Shown: one piece after another, positions 29,460 through 37,371 of the stretch
Layout of the letters: the number at the start of each line of letters is the position of its first letter
Numbering within the stretch: position 1 is the first letter of the stretch
Assembly: GCF_030397665.1 (NCBI RefSeq)
Contig: NZ_JAPUBT010000001.1
Location: 617,926-681,925, forward strand
Source of the DNA: Janthinobacterium sp. SUN073
GTDB lineage: Bacteria > Pseudomonadota > Gammaproteobacteria > Burkholderiales > Burkholderiaceae_D
Length of the DNA: 64,000 nt
Reading direction: 5' to 3'
The notes under the pieces: model-generated
What the model saw: only the letters and a program-made list of their open reading frames with translations
Database searches by the model: none
What the model was told of the DNA's origin: nothing
Program-made: the position numbers and the translations under genes

Positions 29460-30800
29460 CTATTTCTTCACGGCTTGCGGGAATTCCACGCGCACGCACA
29501 GGCCGCCCAGGCGCTCGGACTTGTCCAGCACCAGGCGCGCGCCATGGCGCTCGGCGATGGCCTTGATGATGGCCAGCCCCAGGCCGCTGCCGTTGGCGTC
29601 CGTGCCGGGCACGCGGTAGAAGCGGCTGAAGACGCGCTCGCGCTCCTCGGGCGGGATGCCGGGGCCGCTGTCTTCCACCGACAAGGTCACGCCGACGGGG
29701 CTGGCGCGCAGGTCGATGTCCACCGTGCCGCCCTGCGGCGTGTACTTGATGGCGTTGTCGACCAGGTTACGCAGCATGATGTTGAGCGCATCGGCCTGCC
29801 CCGCCACCTTGGCCGGGTCCATGTGGTGCAGGCCCAGGTCGATCTTGCGCGCCTGCGCGATGCCGGCCATGTCGCCCAGCGCGCGCTTGACGACGTCGTT
29901 CAAGTCCACCGCCTGCAGCTGGTCGCCGCTGGCGGCGCTCGCTTCCTGGCGCGCCAGCACCAGCAGCTGCTCGACCAGGCGCGTGGCCCGCTCGATGCCG
30001 GCGCTGACGCGCGAGATCGCCAGGCTGCGCTTTTCTTCCGATTCGGCCCGTTCCAGGCTCAAGACCTGCAGTTTCAGGGCCGCCAGCGGCGTGCGCAATT
30101 CATGCGCGGCGTCGGCAACGAAATGCTGCTGCGCGTCGAACGCCGTTTTGACGCGGCCGAACAAGAGATTGAGTTCATGGACCAGGGGGCGCACCTCGTC
30201 GGGCAAGCCCGCTTCCGAGACGGGAGATAAATCATCGGCCTGGCGCGCCGCCACCTGCTTGCGCACGCGCGAGACGGGCGCCAGCGAACCGCTGACGACC
30301 CACCAGACGACCAGCATCAAAATCGGCGCCATCAGCGCGATGGGGCCCACCGTGCGCAGCGCCAGGCTGCCGGCCATGCGCTTGCGCACGGCCATGTCCT
30401 GCGCGATCTGCACGGTCTGGGAACTGGTTTGCACGGAGAAGATGCGGTAAGTGGTGCCATTGGCCTTCACATTCGAAAAGCCCAGCACGGCGCGCTGCGG
30501 CAATTCCGCGCGCGTGATCGAGCGGAACACCTGCACGCCGTCCGGCGTCCACACCTGCACCACCATGTCGTTGTTGACGGGGTCGGCCGGCAAGGCTTGC
30601 GCATGGTTGGCCAGCGGCGCGCCGGAGCGCAGCGACAGGGCCATCTGCTGCATGTGATAGTCGAAGATCTGGTCGGCATCGTACAGCGCGCTGCGGTAGG
30701 CGATCGACGCCTGCGCCAGGGCCGCCATGATGATGGCCGCCAGCAAAAACCACAGCAGGCGGCCGCGCAGCGAGTGCGTCACCGTGACCTTCATCCTCAT
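29460..30800 (-). CDS. Sensor histidine kinase (QseC/TctE-like)
   Basis: A 446-residue membrane kinase. Two spans (LLWFLLAAIIMAALAQASI and TVGPIALMAPILMLVVWWVV) bracket a periplasmic sensor of about 125 residues. HAMP-like linker, then the H-box FVADAAHELRTPLAALKLQ with the phospho-His, the N-box NLVDNAIKYTPQGG, and G-boxes DSGPGIPPEERERVFSRFYR and GSGLGLAIIK. It overlaps the response regulator stop by four bases, so the pair is co-translated. With the protease gene upstream on the same strand, the kinase may sense envelope protein stress or a small molecule; the sensor gives no direct clue. Confidence 0.92.
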   Translation of the reverse strand: MRMKVTVTHSLRGRLLWFLLAAIIMAALAQASIAYRSALYDADQIFDYHMQQMALSLRSGAPLANHAQALPADPVNNDMVVQVWTPDGVQVFRSITRAELPQRAVLGFSNVKANGTTYRIFSVQTSSQTVQIAQDMAVRKRMAGSLALRTVGPIALMAPILMLVVWWVVSGSLAPVSRVRKQVAARQADDLSPVSEAGLPDEVRPLVHELNLLFGRVKTAFDAQQHFVADAAHELRTPLAALKLQVLSLERAESEEKRSLAISRVSAGIERATRLVEQLLVLARQEASAASGDQLQAVDLNDVVKRALGDMAGIAQARKIDLGLHHMDPAKVAGQADALNIMLRNLVDNAIKYTPQGGTVDIDLRASPVGVTLSVEDSGPGIPPEERERVFSRFYRVPGTDANGSGLGLAIIKAIAERHGARLVLDKSERLGGLCVRVEFPQAVKK

Positions 30801-31456
30801 GCCTTGGGCACCATGTAGCCGAGGCCGCGCACGTTCTGGATCAAGTCGCTGCCGAGCTTCTTGCGCAAGCCGTGGATATACACTTCGACGGCATTGCTGT
30901 TGACTTCATCCTTCCAGCTGTACAGTTTTTCTTCCAGCTGCGCGCGCGACAGCACGATGCCGGGGCGCGCGATCAACGCTTCCAGCACGGCCCATTCGCG
31001 CGCCGACAGGTTGACGGGATGGCCCTCGGCGATCACTTCGCGCGTCAGCGGATTGATGGACACGCCCTGATGCTCGAAGATCGGTTCCGGACGGCCCGAG
31101 GCGCGCCGCAGCAGGGCACGTATGCGCGCCAGCAGTTCGTCGAGGTCATATGGCTTCAGGACGTAATCGTCGGCGCCCGCGTCGAGACCCGCGATGCGCT
31201 GCTCGACGGCGTCGCGCGCCGTGGCCACCAGCACGGGCGTGTCGAGCTTGCGCAAACGCATCGATCGCAGCACGTCGAGGCCATCCTTGCGCGGCAAGCC
31301 CAAGTCCAGCAGCACCAGGTCATAGGTCTGCGTCTGCAGGGCCGTGTCGGCCATGTCGCCGTCCTTGACCCAGTCCACCGCATAGTGCTCGGCGCGCAGC
31401 AAATCGAGCACCACCTCGCCGATCATCGTGTCGTCTTCTACCAGCAATAAGCGCAT
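30797..31456 (-). CDS. OmpR-family response regulator (QseB-like)
   Basis: A 219-residue two-domain regulator. The start MRLLLVEDDTMIGEVV is chosen over an upstream extension. The receiver has the acidic pair DD, the phospho-acceptor Asp in YDLVLLDLGLPRKDG, a conserved Thr in VLVATARD and Lys in YVLKPYDLDELLARI. The C-terminal winged helix ends VYIHGLRKKLGSDLIQNVRGLGYM, typical of the OmpR/PhoB group. It overlaps the kinase gene and lies 109 bases downstream of the Do-family protease, with a palindromic repeat in the gap. Paired 11-bp direct repeats upstream of the protease are its likely target. Confidence 0.93.
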   Translation of the reverse strand: MRLLLVEDDTMIGEVVLDLLRAEHYAVDWVKDGDMADTALQTQTYDLVLLDLGLPRKDGLDVLRSMRLRKLDTPVLVATARDAVEQRIAGLDAGADDYVLKPYDLDELLARIRALLRRASGRPEPIFEHQGVSINPLTREVIAEGHPVNLSAREWAVLEALIARPGIVLSRAQLEEKLYSWKDEVNSNAVEVYIHGLRKKLGSDLIQNVRGLGYMVPKA

Positions 31457-31507
31457 GGCTTGCCTCTCTATCTTGTTATGCTTGCTTTCACCCAAAAAGA
31501 TGAAAAG

Positions 31508-31565
31508 CTGGGGTCGGACCCTCAGGGTCCGACCCCGGTATTTGCCCGTGGGTTGGGCTTGCGGC
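31508..31565. repeat. Palindromic intergenic repeat, copy 1
   Basis: A perfect 13-bp palindrome (GGGGTCGGACCCT / AGGGTCCGACCCC, one-base centre, 31510-31536) is followed by about 29 bases (GGTATTTGCCCGTGGGTTGG and on) that resemble the matching flank of a second copy at 52925-52985 in opposite orientation. It fills the gap between the protease stop and the regulator. It looks like a REP-type dispersed element and would form a strong RNA hairpin. Confidence 0.75.
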
Positions 31566-33077
31566 TTACCCCAAACGCACCGGAATAAAAATCTTGTCGG
31601 GGCCGCGCTGGATCAGCAAGGCCACCGACTTGGCGGATTTTTCCACCACGTCGCGCACCTGCTCGACCGTGTTGACGGGACGGCCATTCACCGACAATAG
31701 CACGTCGCCCGGCTGCACTCCGGCATTCGCGGCGGCACCGCCCGCGTCTTCCACCAGCAGGCCGGCGCTGATGCCCGCCTCGCGTTTTTCATCCGATTGT
31801 AACGGACGCAGGGCCAGGCCCAGTTGTACCTTGCCGGCCGCGCTGTCGCTTTTCGCCACTTCGGCCACCTTGTCGGCCGCATTGCCCAGCGTCGCCGTCA
31901 GGCTGACGATCTTGCCGTCACGCCAGACATCGAGGCTGATCTTGTCGCCTGGCAAGGACGTGCCCACCAGGGCTGGCAAGTCGGCCGAGGCAACGATGCG
32001 CTGGCCATTCACCTTGCGCACCACGTCGCCCGACTTCAGGCCCGCCTTGTCGGCCGGGCTGCCCCGCTCCACGTTGGCCACCAGCGCGCCTTCCGGCGTG
32101 GCCAGCTTGAACGAGTCGGCAAAGCCCTGGTTGACTTCCTGCACCGTCACGCCCAGCTTGGCGTGACTGGCCTTGCCCGTGGCGACGATCTGGTCCTTGA
32201 TGCGGCCGGCCAGGTCGATCGGGATGGCGAACGACAAGCCCTGGAAGCCGCCCGTCTGGCTGTAGATCTGCGAATTGATGCCGACCACTTCGCCCCGTGT
32301 ATTGAACAGCGGGCCACCCGAGTTGCCGGGGTTCACCGCCACGTCCGTCTGGATGAACGGCACATTGCTGTCGTCGGGCAGGGAGCGGCCCTTGGCGCTG
32401 ACCACGCCGGCCGTCACCGTGCTGTCGAAGCCATAAGGCGAACCGATGGCCAGCACCCACTCGCCCACTTTCAAGTCGCTCGAATGGCCGAGCGGCACGA
32501 TGGGCAGGTTGTTGGCGTCGATCTTCAGCACGGCAATATCCGTCTTCGGATCCGTGCCCAGCACCTTGGCGCGGAATTCGCGGCGGTCGTTCAGCTTGAC
32601 GGTCACTTCGCGCGCATCACGCACCACGTGGGCGTTCGTCATGATGATGCCGTCCGGGCTGACGATGAAGCCGGAACCGAGGCCGTGCGTGGGCACGTCG
32701 CGGCCACCGCGCTGCCCGCCTTGCGGACCCTGGAAGCGGCGGAAGAATTCGAAGAACGGATCGTTGCCGAAGTCGTCGTTGCCGGCCTGGGCCGATGGGT
32801 CGTAGGCCACCTTGGTGCTGCCCGTGACGCTGATGTTGACGACGGCCGGGCTGTTGCGCGCGGCGATCTGGCTGAAGTCGGGCAAGGCCACCAGCGGCGC
32901 GCTGGCGGCAGGCGCGACGGCGGCAGCCACGGGGGCGGCGGCGGCCGCTGCGGCATTCGCGCCGGCATTGTTCTGATGCATGACCATGGCGCCACCGGCG
33001 CCCAGCACACCGATCGCGGCCAGCGCGGCTACGGTGCGTTTGATTTTCAGCGATGCGGTATTCGTTTGCTGTTCCAT
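31566..33077 (-). CDS. Do-family periplasmic serine protease (DegP/DegQ/MucD type)
   Basis: A 503-residue envelope quality-control protease. An N-terminal anchor or signal (TVAALAAIGVLGAGGAMVM) precedes an Ala-rich linker. The trypsin-like domain shows IIMTNAHVV (His), KTDIAVLKI (Asp) and DVAVNPGNSGGPLFNTRGEVVGINS (Ser). Two PDZ domains follow (about residues 295-385 and 400-500), ending with VLLSVNGRPVNTVEQVRDVV. The start MEQQTNTA has GAGGAGCAATTC ahead. The protease, regulator and kinase genes run in one direction, suggesting a self-controlled envelope-stress unit, although the palindromic repeat behind this gene may end most transcripts. Confidence 0.95.
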   Translation of the reverse strand: MEQQTNTASLKIKRTVAALAAIGVLGAGGAMVMHQNNAGANAAAAAAAPVAAAVAPAASAPLVALPDFSQIAARNSPAVVNISVTGSTKVAYDPSAQAGNDDFGNDPFFEFFRRFQGPQGGQRGGRDVPTHGLGSGFIVSPDGIIMTNAHVVRDAREVTVKLNDRREFRAKVLGTDPKTDIAVLKIDANNLPIVPLGHSSDLKVGEWVLAIGSPYGFDSTVTAGVVSAKGRSLPDDSNVPFIQTDVAVNPGNSGGPLFNTRGEVVGINSQIYSQTGGFQGLSFAIPIDLAGRIKDQIVATGKASHAKLGVTVQEVNQGFADSFKLATPEGALVANVERGSPADKAGLKSGDVVRKVNGQRIVASADLPALVGTSLPGDKISLDVWRDGKIVSLTATLGNAADKVAEVAKSDSAAGKVQLGLALRPLQSDEKREAGISAGLLVEDAGGAAANAGVQPGDVLLSVNGRPVNTVEQVRDVVEKSAKSVALLIQRGPDKIFIPVRLG

Positions 33078-33130
33078 GAATTGCTCCTCATTCAATGAGA
33101 TTTTGATGTATGCAATAGTGGGCCACGAGT

Positions 33131-33195
33131 CTTAGGCGGTGCTTAACATTTTTCCATTTGGAAACAGGCGTTGGCGCCTTTAAGCATCGCTTAAT
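33131..33195 (-). promoter_or_regulatory. Paired OmpR-family direct-repeat sites upstream of the protease
   Basis: Read on the minus strand, GTTAAG-N5-CCTAAG (33147-33131) and ATTAAG-N5-CTTAAA (33195-33179) are two pairs of TTAAG-like hexamers, each with 11-bp periodicity, as bound by OmpR/PhoB-family dimers; on the plus strand the second pair reads TTTAAG-N5-CTTAAT, close to a PmrA/QseB box. They lie 54 to 118 bases upstream of the protease start. The regulator encoded two genes on is the natural candidate. Confidence 0.5.
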
Positions 33196-33343
33196 CTGGC
33201 GTTCCGCATGGCGGGCTATGGAGGGGCATACAGGGCCTGGACGTGACACTGGCCGGATCAACCGGCCAGTATTTTACTGCATGGGAGGGTAGCCTCCTGG
33301 CTGCCCGGGCGCCAGAGGGGCGCCGGGGTCAGCTCAGCTCAGA

Positions 33344-33802
33344 TCAGGCTGCCTGGCGCTGTTCCAGCACGTTAACAGTGTCGCTGCCGCTGCCGATCTC
33401 GATCTTGCGCGGTTTCAGCGCTTCCGGCACTTCACGCACCAGGTCGATGGTCAGCATGCCGTTTTCAAACGTGGCGCCCGTGACCTTCACATGGTTGGCC
33501 AGCTGGAAACGCTGTTCGAAATCGCGGGCAGCGATGCCGCGGTGCAAGAACGTGCGCTCGACGCCATCTTTCTGCTTGCGGCCCGTGACATGCAGCGAGT
33601 CGCGTTCGGTGATGATGTCGATCTCTTCGCGCGAAAAGCCGGCCAATGCCATCACGATGCGGTATTTATCTTCCGATACCAGTTCGATGTTGTAGGGCGG
33701 ATAGCTGGGCTGTGCATCGGCGCGCTGTTCGTTGAGCAACTGTGCCAGGCGGTCAAAGCCAATGGCGGAACGGTACAGGGGAGCAAGGTCAAAAGTACGC
33801 AT
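33344..33802 (-). CDS. Small heat-shock protein (Hsp20/IbpA type)
   Basis: A 152-residue alpha-crystallin-domain holdase that keeps unfolding proteins soluble. The start MRTFDLAPLYRSAIGFDRLAQLL matches the IbpA/IbpB N-terminus, with AAGGA seven to eight bases ahead. The alpha-crystallin domain runs from about residue 35 (YPPYNIELVSEDKYRIVMALAGFSREEI) to 130, with FERRFQL-like FEQRFQLANHVKV and ATFENGMLTIDL. The C-terminus has the I-x-I/V-type motif RKIEIG. A CTTGAA on the minus strand about 90 bases upstream could be part of a heat-shock promoter, but the -10 is poor. Confidence 0.93.
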   Translation of the reverse strand: MRTFDLAPLYRSAIGFDRLAQLLNEQRADAQPSYPPYNIELVSEDKYRIVMALAGFSREEIDIITERDSLHVTGRKQKDGVERTFLHRGIAARDFEQRFQLANHVKVTGATFENGMLTIDLVREVPEALKPRKIEIGSGSDTVNVLEQRQAA

Positions 33803-33961
33803 GATAAATATCCTTTTCAAATGAAGCGATAAGAGGGGCGGACCTCACCGTGAGCATCCGCTTGCTACCAATCTAAGGACGATCAAGCGGCCTTCAAGGC
33901 CTTGAAAAAGACGATTTTTGCCCCAGTGCCGAAAATATTTGGAGGCTTGCCGCGCGGCGGA

Positions 33962-34183
33962 CTAGTCGTCGGTGCGCAAGGCGCAGGACAGCGCCGTCCG
34001 GTTGCTCACGCCGAGCTTGCGGTAAATCATATGCAGCTGGTTGCGCACGGTGGCTGGCGACTTGTCGAGCGCGCGGGCGATGGATTTGTAGGGCGTGCCG
34101 CGCATGGCCATGGCCGCCACCAGCCGCTCGGCCGGCGTCAGGCGCTGCATGGCGACGTTGCCGGAGAGCATATTTTCATGCAT
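33962..34183 (-). CDS. Small LuxR-type HTH protein
   Basis: A 73-residue protein that is almost only a LuxR/FixJ winged-turn DNA-binding domain: LTPAERLVAAMAMRGTPYKSIARALDKSPATVRNQLHMIYRKLGVSNRTAL, where S-P-A-T-V-R-N-Q-L and I-Y-R-K-L-G-V are the recognition helix and dimer helix. There is no receiver or ligand domain. ATG 34183 has GGGAG seven bases ahead; an ATG at 34210 lacks one. It is either a genuine single-domain regulator or the remnant of a longer one; no receiver fragment is visible upstream. It lies between the heat-shock gene and the ECF cassette, divergent from the latter. Confidence 0.75.
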   Translation of the reverse strand: MHENMLSGNVAMQRLTPAERLVAAMAMRGTPYKSIARALDKSPATVRNQLHMIYRKLGVSNRTALSCALRTDD

Positions 34184-34410
34184 GGGCTGGCTCCCCGCCC
34201 CTGCTGGCATCGCGCAAGGTCTTGCCGCGTTTTCTCATGATGGGACTGTCCTTTTCGGTTTGGCGGACCAGCTGCAATGCGGCCCTTCATGCTCTTGTTC
34301 GCAGCGCATCGCCATCCGGTTCAATCTTTTTGCAATGAGATTGCGCCAGTCCCTGCGCCCACGCCTTTGCTGGCCTCCCTCTTACCAATACTGCACTATT
34401 TCCCCGATGC

Positions 34411-34416
34411 TATAAT
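34411..34416 (+). promoter_or_regulatory. -10 element (TATAAT) upstream of the ECF sigma gene
   Basis: A consensus TATAAT lies 55 bases before the sigma factor start, in the only AT-rich stretch of the intergenic region. No clear TTGACA is seen at 17 bases, and no ECF-type GGAAC element is obvious, so basal vegetative transcription is the simplest reading. Confidence 0.4.
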
Positions 34417-34470
34417 TGCCACGACGTAAATGCCTGCCGCTCCCATTCAACCTGCCCCTGCCCCGCTACC

Positions 34471-35088
34471 ATGAGCGCATTGCCTGTCAATCCCGCCGAA
34501 CTGCTCGCTGCCATGGCGTCAGGCGACCAGCGCGCGCTGGACGCCCTGTACCGCGCCTGGTCGCCGCGCGTGCGCGTGTTTGCGCGCCTGCAGCTATCGG
34601 GCTCGGGGCTCGATGTGCACGCGGTCGCCGACGAAGTCACGGTGGACGTGTTCCACGCTATCTGGCGCGCGCCCATGCGCTACGACGGCCGGGTGGCGTT
34701 CGGTACCTGGCTGCTGACCCTGGCACGCAACAAGGCCATCGACCAGATCCGCCGCCATGGCAAGCGCCTGGCACGCGAAGTGCCGCTCGACAGCGATAGC
34801 GAGGAGCAGGCGCAGCAGGAGCAGGCGGAACACGATCCGGGACCACAGGTGGCGCGGGAAAGTCTGCAGCGGCGCCATGCCGTGCTGAAATGCCTGCTGC
34901 GTCTGCGCAACCCGATGCAGCGCGAAAGCCTGACCCTGTGGGCGATCGACGATCTGTCGGTGGCCGATATTGCCCATATTCAACAAGCGCCGGAAGGCAC
35001 CGTCAAGACGCGCTTGTTTCATGGCCGCATCAACTTACGCCAGTGCATACAGCGCTGGTTTGCCCAGGAAGGCGGCCACCATGGCTGA
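34471..35088 (+). CDS. ECF-type RNA polymerase sigma factor
   Basis: A 205-residue extracytoplasmic-function sigma factor. Region 2 covers about residues 25-95 (ALDALYRAWSPRVRVFARLQ, DEVTVDVFHAIWR, FGTWLLTLARNKAIDQIRR). An acidic Gln/Glu linker follows. Region 4 is about 140-195 (ESLTLWAIDDLSVADIAHIQQAPEGTVKTRLFHGRINLR). Its stop overlaps the start of the next gene, a membrane protein, by eight bases, the usual sigma/anti-sigma arrangement. It would direct polymerase to promoters of this cassette and possibly others. This is the first gene of a four-gene overlapping cluster with two caspase-clan proteins. Confidence 0.92.
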   Translation: MSALPVNPAELLAAMASGDQRALDALYRAWSPRVRVFARLQLSGSGLDVHAVADEVTVDVFHAIWRAPMRYDGRVAFGTWLLTLARNKAIDQIRRHGKRLAREVPLDSDSEEQAQQEQAEHDPGPQVARESLQRRHAVLKCLLRLRNPMQRESLTLWAIDDLSVADIAHIQQAPEGTVKTRLFHGRINLRQCIQRWFAQEGGHHG

Positions 35089-35695
35089 GTCCATCGATCC
35101 TCAGGAACAGGCGCTGCGCGAGATGCTGCCCGACTACCTGAATGGCCATGCCCCCGCAGACGTGGCCAGCCGCATCGCCGCCAGGCTGGAAGACGATCCG
35201 CACTGGGCCGCCGATGCCGACTGGCTGCGCGAAATCCGCGCCGCCATCGAGGCCGAAGCGGCCAGCATGGATCCCGCCGCAGGCCTGGCGCAACTGCATC
35301 GCCGCCTCGAACGCCCCGCCTTCTGGCGCCGCTGCTGCCAGCGCCTGGCGCTACCTGCACTGGCGCCAATGGCCATCACGGCACTGGCCAGCCTGTGCAT
35401 AGTCCAGGCGTGGCTGCTGTGGCAGCAACCACCCCCGACGGATCAACTGCGCTGGCGCAGCGTGCCAGGTGCAGTGGCGCCGCCGGCCAGCCTGCGCGTG
35501 CAATTCCTGCCAACCGCCAGCATGCCCCAGGTCGCGGCAGCGCTGGAGCAGGCACAGGCAGGCATCGTCGCCGGCCCCCTGCCTGACCACGGCTATCTGC
35601 TCGATGCGGCCGATCCACCCGCAGCCCTGCAAAGCCTGCGGGCCAGCGGCGTGGTGGCTGCGGCATCGCTCACCAGCACGCCAGGGGCGCCATGA
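35081..35695 (+). CDS. Membrane anti-sigma factor-like protein
   Basis: A 204-residue protein that I read as the anti-sigma partner from its place and topology. Residues 1-85 are cytosolic and helical (DPQEQALREMLPDYLNGHAP, then ADWLREIRAAIEAEA). One span runs from about 89 to 114 (ALAPMAITALASLCIVQAWL). The remaining 90 residues are periplasmic. No zinc-binding HxxxCxxC is present. The periplasmic part, with SLRVQFLPTASMPQVAAALE, AGIVAGPLPDHGYLL and ALQSLRASGVV, has the look of a small beta-alpha-beta domain like the I9 propeptide inhibitor of subtilases; this is a pattern impression. It overlaps both neighbours and so is translationally coupled. Confidence 0.75.
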   Translation: MAESIDPQEQALREMLPDYLNGHAPADVASRIAARLEDDPHWAADADWLREIRAAIEAEAASMDPAAGLAQLHRRLERPAFWRRCCQRLALPALAPMAITALASLCIVQAWLLWQQPPPTDQLRWRSVPGAVAPPASLRVQFLPTASMPQVAAALEQAQAGIVAGPLPDHGYLLDAADPPAALQSLRASGVVAAASLTSTPGAP

Positions 35696-37371
35696 AAAAC
35701 AAGCGGCGCTGGGGGCGCGCACTACTGCTGAGTTACCTGCTGAGCGGCGCGGTGCTGGCCGGCGAACGCCACGCGCTGCTGATCGGCGTGGGCGCCTTGC
35801 CCGCCATGCCGCGCGGCAGCTGGCTGGCCGGTCCCACGGCCGACGTAAACGCCATGCGCGCGGCGTTGCGGCAACAGGGTTTCGCCGATGAACATATCTA
35901 CCGACTGGCCGATGATGCGGGCGCCAGCCAGGCGCCCACGCGCCAGGCCATCCTGGCGCGCCTGGCGCAGCTGGAAAAGACGCTGGGCAAAGACGATGTC
36001 CTGCTGCTGTACTGGTCGGGCCACAGCGTGCTGCTGCCCGTCTATCCGGGCCAGGCAGCCGCGCCGCAAGGACGGCGCACGCGCTTGCTGACGCGCGACA
36101 GCCAGGTCAGCCACCAGGGGCGGCAGCTCGATGGCGGCGTCGGCAGCAGCGAACTGGGGCGCGCCATCGATGCGTTTGCCGCGCGGCAGACACAGGTCGT
36201 GGCCATATTCGATACCTGCCATGCGGCGGCCGGCACGCGCAGCGGCGACGGTCTCGCGTGGCGGGGGCTGGCGGCGAGCGACATCGGCTGGCGCCCGCCC
36301 CCTGGCAAGGGCACGCCACCCGACGAACCGCGGGCGCGGCCCCGTTATGTCGCCTTTTTCGCCGCCGAAGCCCAGCAGCGCACGCCGGAAGCCGCTGCGG
36401 CAGCCACGCCGGGCCAGGCTGCCGGTCTGTTTACGCAGGCCGTCATCGCCGCCTTGCAGCGCCAGCCACAAACCTATGCCATGTGGGCCGGCGCCGCCAC
36501 GCAGCAGTACAGGAGCGCATTGCAGGCTTACCAGCTGCCCCGCTCCGCCTGGCCTTCGCCCGTGTATGCGGGCGCGCTCGACGCACCGCTGTGGCAGGGC
36601 GACGATGCTGCCATACCGGCGCCGCTCTGGCCCGTGCGGCGCGATGCGCAAGGCTGGCTGGTGCCGTTCGGCCTGCTCGACGGCATGCGCGAGGGCGACC
36701 TGTTCCGGCAGGCCGGCGCGCGCTGGCGCGCCAGCAAGACTGGCTGGGGAGAAACGCGGCTGACGCTGCTACCGGGCAGTGCAGGCGCCGCAGCGGGCTG
36801 GGCCAGCCGCACGCCTGCGCCGCTGCCTGCGGGATCGATACGCCAGGGCCGTCTCGCCGCCCTGCTGGCGCTGCCCGCCACGCCGGGCCCGCCCCTGCTC
36901 GACGCGCGCATCGAACTGACCCTGCCGGGCAAGGCGCCGCGCCAGCAGGCATTCGCCGATGGCGACCTCGGCGTGCTGCCGGCCGGCACGCGCATCCGCC
37001 TCAGCGTGGAAAACCGCAGCGCCGCTTCCGTCGACCTGGGCCTGGCGCACTTGCCGCTGGACGGCCCCGCCACGCGCATCTATCCGGCCCTCGACGGCGA
37101 CAGCAACCGCATGCCGCCCGCCATCGGTGCCGGCATCAGCCGCTTCGAACGCAGCTTCGTCGTCAGCGGCCCCCACTATGGCGTGGAATGGCTGGCGCTG
37201 GTGGCGGCACCGGCGGCAAATGGCACCCTGCCGCGCCGCTTCGCCATCCTCGAAGCGTTGCCGGCCCTGCCAGCCACGCGCGGCGCGGCCAACGTTGCGG
37301 TCCCCGTGGCGGAAGCGGGCAACCCAGACCAGGCCCAGGTGGCCCGGCTGTCCTGGCGCTCCGTCCAATGA
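35692..37371 (+). CDS. Secreted caspase-family (C14) protein
   Basis: A 559-residue protein with signal peptide (ALLLSYLLSGAVLAG) and a caspase-fold domain over about residues 25-260: GERHALLIGVGALP, a GPTADVNAMRAALRQQGF segment, then the catalytic His111 in LLYWSGHSV and Cys176 in VAIFDTCHAAA. After the domain comes about 300 residues with a predicted beta-rich tail (RLAALLALPATPG, IELTLPGKAPRQQAFADGD). Such tails in secreted caspases resemble DUF4384-like modules. It overlaps the anti-sigma gene by four bases and the CHAT gene by four (ATGA). Export to the periplasm or beyond is predicted, which separates it from cytosolic bacterial caspases used in phage defence. Confidence 0.88.
   Translation: MKNKRRWGRALLLSYLLSGAVLAGERHALLIGVGALPAMPRGSWLAGPTADVNAMRAALRQQGFADEHIYRLADDAGASQAPTRQAILARLAQLEKTLGKDDVLLLYWSGHSVLLPVYPGQAAAPQGRRTRLLTRDSQVSHQGRQLDGGVGSSELGRAIDAFAARQTQVVAIFDTCHAAAGTRSGDGLAWRGLAASDIGWRPPPGKGTPPDEPRARPRYVAFFAAEAQQRTPEAAAAATPGQAAGLFTQAVIAALQRQPQTYAMWAGAATQQYRSALQAYQLPRSAWPSPVYAGALDAPLWQGDDAAIPAPLWPVRRDAQGWLVPFGLLDGMREGDLFRQAGARWRASKTGWGETRLTLLPGSAGAAAGWASRTPAPLPAGSIRQGRLAALLALPATPGPPLLDARIELTLPGKAPRQQAFADGDLGVLPAGTRIRLSVENRSAASVDLGLAHLPLDGPATRIYPALDGDSNRMPPAIGAGISRFERSFVVSGPHYGVEWLALVAAPAANGTLPRRFAILEALPALPATRGAANVAVPVAEAGNPDQAQVARLSWRSVQ

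Noticed and set aside
33315-33345. GGGGTC near the heat-shock gene's 3' end as a third copy of the palindromic repeat
   Set aside because: Only the first six bases match; there is no second arm and no related flank.
33850-33900. Possible heat-shock (sigma-32) promoter and RNA thermometer before the small heat-shock gene
   Set aside because: A CTTGAA is present on the minus strand but the -10 matches CCCCATNT poorly, and I could not draw a convincing hairpin hiding the AAGGA site.
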